Counted from the stretch's first letter, positions 1 through 11,520 are shown. The stretch: 64,000 nt of DNA from Cryptomeria japonica (GCF_030272615.1 NC_081415.1:630949240-631013239), one strand, 5' to 3'. The notes: generated from the letters alone by a model not told the origin. A program made the numbers and translations.

Positions 1-1
1 T

Positions 2-703
2 TGTCGATACGGTATTCCTATTTCCATTATCACTGATAACAGGTGTCCCTTCAAAAATCAGGATGTTCGTGAACTCTGTGACTGCTTCCATATCTCTCAT
101 CGTTTCTCCACACCATATTACCCCCAAGGTAATGGCCAAGCTGAGGCGTCTAACAAAACAATCCTTAAAATCCTAAAGAAGACAGTCGACGATGCTGGTC
201 GTAATTGGCATATTCAACTTAATCCTGCACTTTGGGCCTACCGCACAAGCGTCCGTACACCTACAGGAGCTACACCCTATTCGCTAGTCTATGGTTCTGA
301 AGCCATCTTGCCTATCGAGGTCGAGTTACCCTCTTTACAGGTTTCTTTGCAAAACATCATCAGTGATGAAGACTACAAGGTCTCTCGCTTACAAGAGCTG
401 GAACTACTAGATGAACGAAGACAAACTGCTTATAGTCATCTCAAGGCTTACCAACAACGAATGAGTCGCAGCTACAATCACAAGGTCAAGCCTCGCACAT
501 TTGAGGTAGGTGACTTAGTCCTCGGAGAAAATCCTAAAAATCAATAAGACAGAGAGAAGAAGGGCAAGTTTGAACTAAACTGGCTTGGTCCCTACATTGT
601 TACAACAACATATGGATCTGGTGCATATTAGCTCTCAACTACAGAAGGTGAACCTTTGGAGGATCCTATCAATAGCATGCACCTTCGCAGGTTCTACACA
701 TAG
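2..703 (+). pseudogene. Ty3/gypsy integrase, 3' part, with two in-frame stops
   Basis: Integrase inserts retroelement cDNA into chromosomes. Reading from base 2, the catalytic core shows the second aspartate (35-37, context ITDNR) and the glutamate (143-145, context GQAEASNK) with exactly 35 residues between them, the normal D-35-E spacing. The conserved LVYGSEAILPIEVE stretch follows near 280-320, then the C-terminal region with VGDLVL and LGPYIV motifs. TAA at 545-547 and TAG near 628-630 interrupt the frame. The copy at 60360-60591 is open at both places, so these are decay mutations. The product ends MHLRRFYT before TAG near 701. The first catalytic aspartate and the zinc finger would lie left of the window. 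Confidence 0.9.
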
Positions 704-2404
704 CTCTTCGGAATATCCTAATTTCAAAAATACAAAAAAAATCAAAAATTTCAAAAATACAAAAAAAATTTATAAAACAAAAAAATCGTTACTTGGTGAA
801 AACCTGGCAAACAGGTGTCTTGTGACACAAAAAACATTGAAAAATTGAAAAAAGTAAAGAGAAATAATTTTGTCCAACAGTGAAAACCACTACGGTGGCA
901 CCCTGGGCAAGTACCATGGTGAAAACTGGGTCACCAGCGCCATGCGTAGAGACGTTGCTCCTCCCTCCTTCAGGATTCACTTTCATCATTTCACTTTGCA
1001 CACACTCACGACCAATTCATCCATAATAAACTTACACATTCCCATCATGGCTTGTTATTGATCTACCTAAGATTGGTTCGTCATCCATAATAAACCTCCC
1101 TTTTCACCTCCCTTTCCATCCATAATAAATCAGATCCTATCTGTGGCTAAGGCAAATCCTATGTCTAGTAATGGATGTGGAACTAAGAACATCACATGTT
1201 CTGAGGAGTATAGTTTCTTCCAGCTTCCTTCAGTCTGTCCGCACACAATCCGCAATAAAGCAACATTTGCATCACAGATCCGCAATAAAGTTTCGTCTTC
1301 TCCGCAATAAAGTATCAGTTTCGAGGATTCAGTCAATTTCAGATGAGACATAACAGCAACAATGGGCTTCAACAAATCAAATCTTTCAACAGACTCAGAC
1401 AACATATGGTTCAGTGCTATCTATCCTTTCTGTGAAAGTAAACATTGTGACCACAATCAAATAAGACTTATACAAGTGACAAGAGACACTAAATTTGAGG
1501 AATACAGTGGATGTTGGTGTCGAGTCTTGGTTTTCTTTTGATTTTATCTTTCTGGTGACATGTCTTTTAGCTTTTCCAGGATGTCTCTGACTAGAGATTC
1601 TATCTCTAGGATGTCTTTGACTAGAAAGGCGAGGATGGGGTATCGTCACCTATTTGTATTTGTTGTCTGTGGATTCTCTCTTAGTAATGCTATGACTTGT
1701 CCAAGGATATGAGGACACTGTGAGTTTAGTATGAATTGGGGCATTCCTTGTTTGTGACTGTCTTATCTCCATGCAAACAGGTACAATGACTTTATGGGTC
1801 GAACATATGCCTCGATTGTCATAACCTATTTTGCCATAATAAAGCTCAATGATGATAAAGCACAAGAAGCTCTTTCACTTTCATATCTTCTGTCTTCCAT
1901 CCCCCTTTCTTGATTGACTTCCATCATCCTTCTCGAGTCCGCGTAGCCTGCTATCACATGACTGAGTATAATGACACACCAAAAACATTTGCATTTCATG
2001 TAGCTGCACCTGCATTACCACATATAAGCATTTTTTACATACATATAGATATCACAACTGCATCACATCCTGCACACAACACCTGTTAGCACAATTTACA
2101 TTTGCATTATCATATTCATCTGCACTTCATACATTTACATTTGCATTGGCATAACATTTTAAAACATAAAAGAACAAAAATATTGCAGTACATATATATT
2201 TGCATCCATATCATAAGCATCACATAAGAACATCTTATCACATAGGTACACATGCATATAGCTACCACAAAGATGAATAATCTCATATATATAATCAAAA
2301 GTGTCATGATACAATGATGTCAAAATCATATGGCTACAAAAGCACCCGCAGGTGTCTACAATACAAAAATGGTACAAAACTGATACAAAGGGAGCCCTCT
2401 AAGG
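704..2404 (+). other. 3' noncoding region of the gypsy element
   Basis: No credible protein is seen. The stretch matches 60592-62245 nearly end to end, so it is element DNA. It begins with an A-rich run (720-800), then a C/G-richer patch (890-960). Next come scattered CCATAATAAA and CGCAATAAAG motifs between 1080 and 1320, which could act as poly(A)-type signals but are unproven. AT-rich DNA with many CATA and CAT steps fills about 1980-2330. Small ORFs here are not shared in frame with the second copy. Confidence 0.6.
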
Positions 2405-4321
2405 CTATGATGAACTCCCTCCCTCAGAGCCGCCTGGCCTCGGTGGAATCTGAGCCCCTGAAGGACCTGCCCCAGGATCATCCCTCCTGTCTCCTCTATC
2501 TGGTGGTGGTGGAGGACCCATGACCCCACCACTCGATGCCTGTCTCCTCCAGCTCCCTCCCGTAGCTGTCGCTGTACGCGACGGTCTATGGAAGCTCCTC
2601 ACCCATTGATTTGCTGGCATTGCACCATAGTAGAGGTCCCTCCAGTAGGCTATCTCCTCTCCTACCCATAGGACATAGGCATATCCAGCCCCTGTGTCCT
2701 CTGCTGCCTACCTCCCAGCCCTCAGTGCTGTCTCAGCCTTTGTGTAGCACTGGATAGCCTGATCTCGCTCTCGCTTAGTATCCCTGAGCCTGGTCCTGAG
2801 CTGATCCCTCTCCCTCTCCAGATCCTGAATCTCATCTGCCTGGCCCTGGCAGATCTCCCTCAGATCCAGCAGCTTAGCCTCCACTGGGTCAACTCCCTCT
2901 GCCTCTGCCCCTGCCTGTGGCTCATCCTCTACGGGTGCCTGTCCCTGTGCCTGTATTGGTACCTGTCTCTGTCTCTGTCCCTGTGCCTGTACCTATCCAG
3001 GACCCTATGCTGCTGGTACCTGTAGCGTCAATCCACCGCAACCCCTCACCACCTGAGCCTATCTCTCCTCTCCACCCTCCCTCTGAGGAGCAACTCACCT
3101 CTCTTCAACTACTCCCCTCCACCTCTGTCGGCCTCAGCCCCCATCACCTCCACCATCATCATCATCTCCCCCACCATCTCCCTCCAGTGCCTCTCCAGGA
3201 TCTATCAACCGTGGGAATGGATGCTCTGCCCAATATGTTGTATACTCAACATCCATCCCAGCGTCCTCGATCTCGGGCCACATGTCCCAAGGCAGAGGTA
3301 TCATCTCCATTAGCTGAGTCACTGCCTGATCATATGACAGTAACGGCCCAAACTGTGCCTGATCTCTGACTGTGCAGGCATACATGCCTGAGCCCCGCGA
3401 CATCCTCTGAATCTGGCCAAACTGTCGGCCAATCCTGTCTACCAGCTGCCTCTTTAGCAAATAGGGCGTCCGCCCAATCAGGTACCTGCTCTGAAAGGTG
3501 TATGGTAGCTCGACTGCATCATCCTCCCACTACTCGCAGCCCAGATAAGGACGCCATATGACCTCATCAATGTCATCAATCACCCGCCGCCAATGCTCTA
3601 GCCTGCCAATCCGTGGCTGCGATGTGATCATATCGTATAAATGTACAAAGCTACGTCCATAACCTCTGCCCCTGAAGTGTATCGGTCAGGTAACCGACAA
3701 ATGCTCATAAGCCCATACCTGCAGCAAGGTAACTCCGCAGCCCAATCCCACTGATCCATGATAAACAAACTGATGCAGCTCGTAATACAAGTGTGCCAGC
3801 ACACACGGTCCCCAGGCATATCTGGTATGCTGTGTCATCAGCGTCTCCAGTGCTCCCCCCCAGCCCACAGCCAACCCCCGTGTCGCCCTGTCCGGACACA
3901 GGAAACCACTGATAGCTCCTCCGATCATTGTCGGCAATGCTAACCCTATGGCTGTCATGGTGTCCCATGCCACGTGTCCTGCCCTCATCTCCAATCCAAG
4001 GTCCTGAAATACCCATCTCAATGCCTCCCTGTCTCCATCTCGATCGTATGAGATCAGCTCCCCATCGATCGGCACCCGCAGAATCCTATATACATCCTCC
4101 AGGGTGATTGCCATCTCACCCATAGGCAAATAGAATGTACACGTCTCAGAGTGCCATCTCTCAGCCAGCACAGTCAGCAAACCCATGTTTGCCCGAAACT
4201 CAGGCACATACAGCACATGTCTCAAACCCATCTCCTCGATGGCAACTCTGTCCTCGAGTGACAACTCAGATTGCAACCGCTGAGTCGATGGGAATCTCTC
4301 CCGTGACTCCAACATAGGCAA
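2405..4321 (-). pseudogene. Plant mobile domain (PMD) protein, antisense in the gypsy element, copy 1 (broken)
   Basis: Read on the - strand from ATG at 4321. The first 211 residues hold the PMD signature: PEFRANMGLL, then ERWHSETCTF, LPMGEMAITLEDVYRIL and PIDGEL. This module occurs in MAIN/MAIL1 and PP7-like plant proteins and in transposons. The middle part continues to 3134. An acidic glycine/aspartate run follows, then a charged heptad-like segment (about 2750-2900, likely coiled coil), a conserved block near 2640 (GEEIAYWRDLYYGAMP) and a proline/glycine-rich tail ending at 2405. Breaks: TGA at 3686-3688 (arginine in copy 2), TAG at 3530-3532 (glutamine in copy 2), TAG at 2708-2710 (glutamine in copy 2), and frame loss in the hexamer-like repeat at 2920-3130. 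Intact length would be roughly 630 residues. A host gene is unlikely because PPT and LTR follow and the gene recurs in element copy 2. Confidence 0.82.
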
Positions 4322-4349
4322 ATACTCCTGCAGTCAAGCAAATCACTCA

Positions 4350-4650
4350 TGTCAGTTATAGTGGCATTCACTGTTTATCACAAAATGCTACTCGCTATCT
4401 AAATGCATATGGCTATCTACCCTAGTGACACTCACTGTTCATCACAAAGTGTTGCTATTTATCCTAGTGGTACTCACTGTTCATCACAAAGTACTACGTG
4501 TGTGACACTCACTGTTCATCACAAAGTGTTGCTCACATTTGCACTCCCTCTTCATCACAAAGTGCTGCTCATATTTTAGTACTCCCTGTTCATCACAAAG
4601 TACTCTATCTTGGTACTCACTGTTCATCACAAAGTGCCTTGATCTATCCT
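4350..4650 (+). repeat. Degenerate tandem repeat with TTCATCACAAAGTG core
   Basis: At least six copies of a CACTGTTCATCACAAAGTG-like core occur at irregular spacing just upstream (in element sense) of the PMD start. The second element has a cleaner 42-bp version of the same array at 62744-63090, so the field is part of the family and has decayed or contracted here. Confidence 0.8.
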
Positions 4651-4799
4651 AGTCTTCCTAGAGGACCTGCTTGAGTGTATCCTCTCAGCAGCTTATCCAA
4701 TCGACAACGTATGTTCATCACAGAACTGCCGATTTGACCTAGAAGATGCAAATTTATACTTTTCAAATGCAAATACGCTTACATGACATAAATGCGCTC

Positions 4800-5040
4800 A
4801 AAGACTGCACAGATGCGCCTGTCTGACACAGACACGCCTGCCTGACACAAACATGCCTATGCTCTGCATAGACGTGCCTAGTTGACATAGACGTGCCTTC
4901 TTGGCACAAACGTGCCTGAACAGCACAGACGCGGCCGCAATTGACGCAGACACGGGTCCAGACATAGATGCCCCTGGCACAAACACAGACGTGCCTATCG
5001 AACACAGACGCACCTGGCACCAACGTAGACATGCCTAAAT
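4800..5040 (+). repeat. About 19-bp CpG-containing degenerate tandem repeat
   Basis: About ten units follow the pattern CACAGACGYGCCTGNNTGA, mostly 19 bp apart. The matching field in the second element is 63355-63600. The cysteine-rich ORFs that run through it are by-products of the repeat. Confidence 0.8.
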
Positions 5041-5549
5041 GTTTTTTGACACTTTTTGGACCCTAGTCTAAGCGCATTTATTACCCAATTCGACATGCAT
5101 TAATGACAAAATTAAATGCGTCAAAGTACGAGGAGGTTTGGTGGTACTTACCGGCTCTCTTGCCTCTGCTGGCCTCTGAAATCGGCGAACGCGGTCGAAT
5201 CTGTGAGTGAAAGCCATCGCTGCTGATTGCTCCTGCTCTATTCTCGCTCTGCAATATGCTCTTGTGGACGTGTGGATGACAATGAGGATGTATTTTCCCC
5301 CGTGGTCTATCTTATAGACTACTCTTGGCCCTCGCCTTCCTTTCCCGAGTCAGTCTTCGTTATCCCGTGACTTTGTCACTTTATCCGGTCAATCCATTCT
5401 AGCCTTTCTTTCTTATCGAGAGATTGTCTGCAATCTTTTCAGACATTTTCATCCAATCTCTCGAGGGGGCATATCATTCCCATTCTGGGGCAACTCTGTA
5501 TCAGTTCATCTTATCTTCTTTGAAACAACGCGACAAGCCGCATTGTCTC
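5041..5549 (+). other. Element 3' noncoding DNA before the PPT
   Basis: No ORF or repeat of note. It aligns by eye with 63601-64000, which makes it the segment next to the 3' LTR. The last 80 bases (ACGCGACAAGCC, TTGTCTCAAAGAGGGG) resemble the region before the LTR at 36981, pointing to a related family there. Confidence 0.55.
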
Positions 5550-5563
5550 AAAGAGGGGCAAAA
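5550..5563 (+). promoter_or_regulatory. Polypurine tract of gypsy copy 1
   Basis: AAAGAGGGGCAAA lies directly before the LTR start TGTAGACACC. A purine run here primes plus-strand DNA synthesis in LTR retrotransposons, and its place fixes the LTR 5' end and the + orientation. Confidence 0.85.
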
Positions 5564-6346
5564 TGTAGACACCTAAAATTGTCATGTCTAATTAAATAAA
5601 TATTTTATTTATTTAATTATCTAAGCTTAATTCTTCTATTAATTAAATAAATCATTTATTTATTTAATTAATTCATTTATCCTCTTCTAGCCTTATTTCT
5701 CATTTAAATAAATACATTTATTTATTTAAATTATCCTTTTCCTAAATTAAATAAATATCTTATTTATTTAATTATCCCACTTCTTCTATTAATTAAATAA
5801 ATCTTTATTTATTTAATTAATTCATTAACCTTTTCTACCCATGACACATGTCATTCATCTCTTAATTCATACACTACCTACCCCTTTCATTATTTTATTA
5901 TTTCTTTTACCTACCCTCTAATCATAGCCGACCTCTTTTTACACCTCTCAATCTTATCCCTCCATTTCATATAGTGTCTTCTATATAAGGAGATACTTCC
6001 TTCATTATCAACCCTAATCAAGCATTCTAAGGAGCTAACTACTTGATCAATTGACTACACTACGATCCTACTTGCAACCACATTCCGTTCTTTGTTGAGC
6101 TCTTGTGCATATAAAATCTGAGAGCAAATATATCAAGCAAGATCAATGGAGATAGGAAGAATGGAGATCAAAATGCTATTGGACATGTGATGGTATAATC
6201 TTTGTGATTTCATGTGATTTGCACTGTCTTAGGTAATCTTCATATGTTATAGTGGATCTTTGTTGATTGTTAGGCTAGGGTTTTGTGGTTGAATTCATTT
6301 AGCCTTTCAATATTGTTCTTATTGTTATCCATTTTCACCATATACA
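5564..6346 (+). repeat. 3' LTR of PMD-gypsy copy 1 (783 bp)
   Basis: Starts TGTAGACACC and ends CATATACA, the TG...CA form. The 774-bp LTR at 57207-57980 is homologous throughout. A likely TATA box (TATATAAGG) is at 5982-5990. The first third holds five consecutive AT-rich palindromes. The flanking duplication cannot be tested because the 5' end is outside the window; the bases after the LTR are ACTTT. Confidence 0.88.
5590..5821 (+). repeat. Five consecutive AATTAAATAAA/TTTATTTAATT palindromes in the LTR
   Basis: Near-perfect hairpins at 5590-5618 (13-bp arms), 5638-5672 (15), 5702-5731 (12), 5745-5773 (13) and 5788-5821 (15), with 3-6-nt loops. The same set is kept in the LTR at 57207, and related palindromes occur in the solo LTR at 42960-44760. 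Confidence 0.9.
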
Positions 6347-7084
6347 ACTTTCATTTTAAGATCTTGCACACACATTTTCAGTACAATATCGACTATTTGT
6401 GGAGGTGGAAATCGCCAAAATGGGGGTTTGACTAAGATAAAACCCTATATAGCCACCCCAAACCCTATTTTTTAGCTTCATGTACAGGTTCAGATCCGAG
6501 CGTCACTGGAAGTTTTGGGATTGAAAGAGCACACAAGGATAGTTCTAGGTTGTAGATCTCAACAAAAACCCTAAGAACAAGGGTGTGGCACCCTGGTCTT
6601 ACCGAGGACAATGGTGTAGCACCATGGTCCTACCAGGACAATAGCGTGGTGCCATGGTCCTACCAGGACAATGGCGTGGTGCCATGGTCCTGCCCTCTGT
6701 CAACGAGATTTGGCAGAACAATGTCTTGCAGGTTTCAGAATCCATCTTGTCAGTTGCAGCTCTAGAATTGCAGAATTAGGACAATGACTTCTGGTTTTGC
6801 CTTCTGATATGTACTTTTTAGCAGTATATCAATTATTCTTTGATCTGCATTCTCAAATTAGGGTTTGCTTGCTTACTTGCATTCTAGGTTAGATTGCATT
6901 CTTGCATCATTCCTCTCTCTCATTTACAACAAAGGAATAGAAAACCTAAGAGGCAATCCATGACTCTCTCTTTCTCATAAGAAGTAGCTAAAGTGTGTTA
7001 CCTCCCTAGGCTCTTTCGTATTCCATGAGTTTGTATGAGAGTTGGATTAGGGTTTCCATACTTAGTCTCACTTTTTCCCCTACA
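6347..7084 (+). repeat. LTR remnant (right part) interrupted by gypsy copy 1
   Basis: The stretch resembles the downstream half of the LTRs at 24831 and 51014. It has the GGGTTTGACTAAG motif (TTTGAC at 6427-6432), a polypyrimidine-AG acceptor-like site ending at 6487, a 30-bp hairpin array (6575-6690) and a TCCCCTACA end near 7084. The left half should lie beyond the element that was inserted at 6346, outside the window. The right boundary rests only on the CA end and on similarity in layout. Confidence 0.6.
6575..6690 (+). repeat. 30-bp tandem array of GGAC...GGTCC hairpin units
   Basis: Three clear 25-nt units at 6606-6630, 6636-6660 and 6666-6690 are separated by TACCA. A weaker fourth unit precedes them. 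Each pairs GGACAATGGC-type with GCCATGGTCC-type arms. The same hairpin occurs once or twice in other LTRs here and is amplified in this one. Confidence 0.85.
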
Positions 7085-8262
7085 CAGATCCTTGGATCTT
7101 GATCTAACTTAAGGACATAAAATGTAAAATATGGTTTCAAAACATTTCAATGACATTTCCCTCATGGCATGCCATTACTTTACATTGTCATATCCAATCC
7201 CTTATCTCATCGCTCAATAGCCCTTGGAAATTTCATCCGCTTTTCTCTCCTTCATAAATGGCCTCTATCTTCCCTCTATCCACCAACATTTCAACAAGAT
7301 TATTTGTCCATTTTCCATATTCCTTGCATTGCTAGACATTGGGGGAAAAATCCTGAAAAAATCCCTAAAAATCAAATAATGTCCTGAAAAAATCCCTAAA
7401 AATCAAATATGATCCTGAAAAAATCCCTCAAAAGCAAATAAAGTCCTGAAAAAATCCCTAAAAAGAAAATAATGTCTTGAAATAAAACCCCAAAAATTGA
7501 AAAACGTCCTGAAAAAATCCAAAAGAAAATCGTAAAATGTCTTGGAAAAAATAACAAAAAAATTAAAAACTTCAAAAACCCTAAAAATTGAAAAACATCA
7601 AAAATCCAAACATAATTGTTTTCATTTCATTTCACCAATAAAATACCCCCTTTGTACATAGAAAAACATTTTAGTAGACATCCAACAAAACACAATAAAC
7701 ATTGCGCTTAACAAATCACACATTAACAGATGAACTGTTCAACCAACCAAGCATTCAAACTGATCAAACTTGTCTTATCAATCAATCAACATCAATATTG
7801 TTAATCATTTGTCAAACATTATCATGAATCTTATACAGGGTGTGGTATACTCGAAACCAGACGGTGTCCTATTTTAGACGAGGTGATGCATTCCCTGAAA
7901 TTGGACAACATGATCATCCTTTTATCACACACTTTCAACTTTTTGACAATGAAGATCAAAATGTTTGTTTGACTTTCTTGAATTTGTGAGTCTTATATTT
8001 CCTTGGTTTATCTTTGATCATGTTCCTATGTTACTTGATGATGTCACTAAGTGATTTAGAGTGGCCAAGATGGATCATGGTCCTTTTTTGTTTTTGTCTT
8101 CTGTTTGTGAAGTGTTTCATAGCATTCTGGGGCATGTATGTCTTGGGTGTTTGTCATAAGTACGTTCGATTTGTGAATGCCACACATGCCTCGACCTTTG
8201 ACACACTTAATGTCTTAGAATATCTTGATTCATTCCTTGTCTATGAAATGTCAGCTTTACGT
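7085..8262 (+). other. 3' noncoding remnant of a third gypsy element, left of the nest
   Basis: No protein can be recognised. The block contains a 31-bp tandem array (7350-7473) and an AT-rich stretch. It is cut at 8262 by a copia element. On the far side of that element (36619-36980) the DNA runs into a PPT and an LTR start like those of gypsy copy 1. I therefore read both flanks as one element's 3' region; sequence evidence on the left flank alone is thin. Confidence 0.45.
7350..7473 (+). repeat. 31-bp tandem repeat, four units, decaying to about 7540
   Basis: Units start at 7350, 7381, 7412 and 7443, each built on TCCTGAAAAAATCCCTAAAA. Degenerate continuations follow. The place, after pol in a gypsy element, matches the A-rich run at 720-800. 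Confidence 0.9.
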
Positions 8263-9664
8263 TGATGGTATGATGAATCCATAAGGATCTGATCAACTAC
8301 TGAGAGGGGTGTGAATCAATTGATAAAAAAATGACATAAACTTTTCACCAAACAAAAACAGCCTCTCAAGACAAACTCAAAACTGACTGATTCAAACATT
8401 GAACTATCAATTTACAATATTACTATCAAGTAAACCGGCTGACTGTCATAACAAAATAACAGTAAAATAACTCTGAAACTCACAAACTTTTTAACTAAAA
8501 CATCCAAATACTTTACTGACAAAAGTAAAAGCTCATTTCAGATTGTTGTTGGTCATTATTTCAAATCTAAGTGGATTTAGTTGTTAAGAAAATTAACCAT
8601 ATCAAACATAACCACAAAAACATTCACCACTTGACATAATGATTTTGACGTGGAAACCCAAATGGGAATAACCACAGTGGGAATGAATACCCACAAGTAT
8701 TCTGAACTCTTGTGAAGTTCGCCATGTTAGGAGCCAAGCCTGTTAAAGCTTTATAATAAGTCCTGTTAAGAACAGATCATGTCAGGGACCACCCGGTTAA
8801 GGGATTGACTATAATTCCCTATTAGAAGCAATACCCTATTAGGAGTAACCTTGGTAGAGGATTTGAAATCCAAGCTAATGGATCACCTAGTTAGAGGATT
8901 TAGATAGCACTAAGCTTGTTAGAGCTTACCCGGTTAAGGGATTTGATTGTTGTAATTGATAGAGAACAACATGGGTTTGTTGATCTGGTGAATAGCACTA
9001 CTTTGCTTGATCAGATCCTTTTCATGCTCCCATCTGCCTTTACACATACTGCAGATACATCATCTGGTTTGGCAACCAATCACTCTTACATTCAACCAAA
9101 ATTGCCAACACTACAACAAAACAAATCATCGACCTTATAAACAAAACAATAGGTCGGTAACACATCACAAACCTAAGATCTCATAGAGATTGTAAAAAAA
9201 TTGGTTCAAGTATGACCGTTGGATTACATAGCAATCATTGCACATCATTCAAGACAACCTCGACCACTCCTTGATTACTGCTTCATCGAACTATGTAACT
9301 CATCACATGATTTCCATTACATGCAATGAACTTGCACATTCCCAAGATAAAACCATTATATCTATGCGCTAAAAACTGTTTGAAACTCTTCTCATACAAC
9401 ATGCATACGTGGCATAATCATTATCGCTCATCATTTAATCATAAACCAATACAACCGATTCACCAAGATCCATCGGTTAGGGTTTATCATATTAACAGGT
9501 AGGGTTTACCGGTTGATCTCACTTCTTCTTTAGTAATACCAGTTTCCTTCACAAGCTCTCCTACCGATTGCAAAAGAACATTATTACAACATCATTATCG
9601 GTTATAATTGACATCAATGAGAACATAAAAGTTCATCAATGCAATCTTCATACAAGTGCCAACA
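8263..9664 (-). repeat. 3' LTR of the copia element
   Basis: On the - strand it starts TGTTGGCACTTG and ends ATACCATCA. It matches 35214-36618 almost throughout, with scattered substitutions and small indels. The inner end abuts a purine-rich run on the - strand (9665-9682). Confidence 0.88.
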
Positions 9665-9682
9665 ATCTCCCTCTTTGGCATT
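9665..9682 (-). promoter_or_regulatory. Polypurine tract of the copia element
   Basis: AATGCCAAAGAGGGAGAT on the - strand lies directly before the LTR start. This is the expected plus-strand primer site. Confidence 0.75.
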
Positions 9683-10133
9683 GATGGCAATACAAGTATC
9701 AATACCCTTGATTGTGAATAGGAATCCTAGTTTAAATTTTACCATATATTCTCCTTCAACTGAGTCTCCATGTCTTCAGCTGGTAATTTGATATAGATCT
9801 TCTCTTTGTCAATCATACAATTCTTCTCCCCCTTTGACAACAATGCCAAACTGAAAGTAAAACATGTAGTGTCATATTTCACTGTTCTGCAACATCAACT
9901 TGCAACTTGATGCTCCCCCTGTGGAATAACTCCACTCTACACCAATCCCACTTCAAGATTCTTCAATTAGCTCCGAGATTGATGTATTCCACATCATGCT
10001 CAATTGACCTCATGTAGGGGCACAACCCCTAGCTGACCTCTAAGATACTCAAAATTAGTCTTAGGCAAAGGTTTAGTAAAGATATCCGCTAGCTGCTCCT
10101 TGGTGGATAATGCTCCAATAACACATCTTTACT
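9683..10133 (-). other. Copia 3' untranslated stretch
   Basis: Lies between the RNase H end and the PPT. No ORF of note; several CT-rich patches. It is part of the copia element by position. Confidence 0.5.
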
Positions 10134-11520
10134 CTACACTTTCTCTCTCAAGAAATGATATTTCAGCTCAATATGCTTGGTTCTAGCATGCAACACTAGG
10201 TTCTTTGAAATATTTATTGCACTAGTGTTGTCACATAAAATCTTTACAGGTTCTGTAATCTTCAACTTGTATCCTTTGAGAATGTGTTTCATCCGGATTG
10301 CTTGGGTACAATTCATATATGATGCAACATGCTCAACTTCAGTAGTGGACTATGATGTACAACTCTGCTTCTTGCTGCTCCATGATACAAGTCTTCCTCC
10401 AAGAAAGAATGCACTACCGGTTGTCCTCTTCCTATCATCAACATTACCTGCCCTGTCTGCATTTGTATAAACTTTCAAATCAAAGTTACCTGCATATGGA
10501 TACCATAATCCATAGTTAATAGTACCTTTCAAATATCTAAATATCCTCTTGGTTGCTATCAAATGTGTCTCCTTTGGATTCTTTTGAAATCTGGCAACTA
10601 AACCAATTGCATGAGCAATATCTGGTCTATTGTGAACAACATAATGCAATTTCCCTATCATTGACCTGTACTCCTTTTCATCAACAGATGCAGCTTCATC
10701 CTCCTTAGTCAGTTTACAACCTATAACCATTGGTGTCCCAATTGGTTTACAATCACTCATTCCAAATATCTTCAATACCTATTTCACATACTTAGACTGT
10801 GAGATAAAAATACCACTCTTCATCTACTAAATTTGTAAACCTATGAAGAATTTTATCTCACCAACTAGAGACATTTCAAATTCACTTTTCATCTCATTTG
10901 CAAAGTCATCACTCATGTCATCATTGCCTCCAAATATGATATCATCCACAAACACTTCACTAACCAGTATCTTATCTCCTTCACATTTGAGATATATATT
11001 GTTGTCTTCACTGGTTCTCTGAAAACCTATCTTCATCGGGTGTGAATGTAGTCTTTCATACCATGCTCTTGGTGCTTACTTTAAACCATATAGTACCTTG
11101 TGAAATTTACACACCATATCCTTTGCATCAGTCAAAGCATAATCATCTGGCTGCTCAATGTATACTTCTTCTTCCATTATTCCATTTAGAAATGTTGACT
11201 TCACATCCATCTAATATACTTTGAATCCCTTATATGCTGCAAATACAAGTAGAGTCCTAACATCTTCCAATCTAGCAATTGGTGTAAATGTCTCACCATA
11301 GTATTCTCCCTCTTCTTGTGCATAACCTTTGCATACTAGTCTAGCTTTGTTTCTGACTACTAGTCCATCTTCATTCAGTTTATTCTTGAATACCCATTTA
11401 GTACCTATCACATTTTTATTCACCGGTTTGGGTACTAGGGTCCAAGTATTGTTCTTCTCAATCTGGTCAAGCTCCTCCTCCATAGCTTTACTCTAGTGAT
11501 CATCTCCAAATGCTTCCTTA
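10134..11520 (-). pseudogene. Copia reverse transcriptase and RNase H (decayed)
   Basis: Reverse transcriptase starts near 11483 with KNNTWTLVP and IGTKWVFKNKLNEDG, the standard copia RT entry. The catalytic FVDD is at 10941-10952, followed by IIFGG. The connection region shows GTPM and YRSMIGKLHYV. RNase H begins near 10490 with YTNADRAG, where the usual motif is SDAD, so its first aspartate is asparagine. It continues through CDNTSAINISKN and HIELKYHFLREKV to about 10134. Stops or frame changes near 11210, 10820 and 10340 split it into four pieces. Confidence 0.88.

Larger units (their letters stand above)
1..6346 (+). mobile_element. Ty3/gypsy LTR retrotransposon with antisense PMD gene, copy 1 (5' part outside window)
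   Basis: Only the 3' half is present. In order: integrase remnant (2-703), A-rich 3' noncoding DNA, an antisense PMD ORF (2405-4321), two tandem-repeat fields (4350-4650 and 4800-5040), 0.5 kb without recognised content, a PPT (5550-5563) and a 3' LTR (5564-6346). The same order recurs at 60360-64000, which shows that the PMD segment belongs to the element. Extra ORFs between pol and the 3' LTR, some antisense, are known in Tat-type Ty3/gypsy elements, so that lineage is likely. In-frame stops in integrase and PMD show that the copy is dead. The LTR end abuts a different, older LTR at 6347. Confidence 0.85.

Noticed and set aside
2917-3369. 150-codon + strand ORF rich in proline and valine
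   Set aside because: It is the complement of the antisense PMD gene in its hexamer-like repeat zone; the peptide follows the repeat and is not kept in copy 2.
2405-4321. Host MAIN/MAIL-type PMD gene
   Set aside because: It lies between integrase and the PPT/LTR of a gypsy element and is repeated inside a second copy of that element.
4763-5032. Cysteine-rich 71- and 89-codon - strand ORFs that look like small secreted peptides
   Set aside because: They run through the 19-bp repeat in two frames at once, so the cysteine pattern is a repeat artefact.
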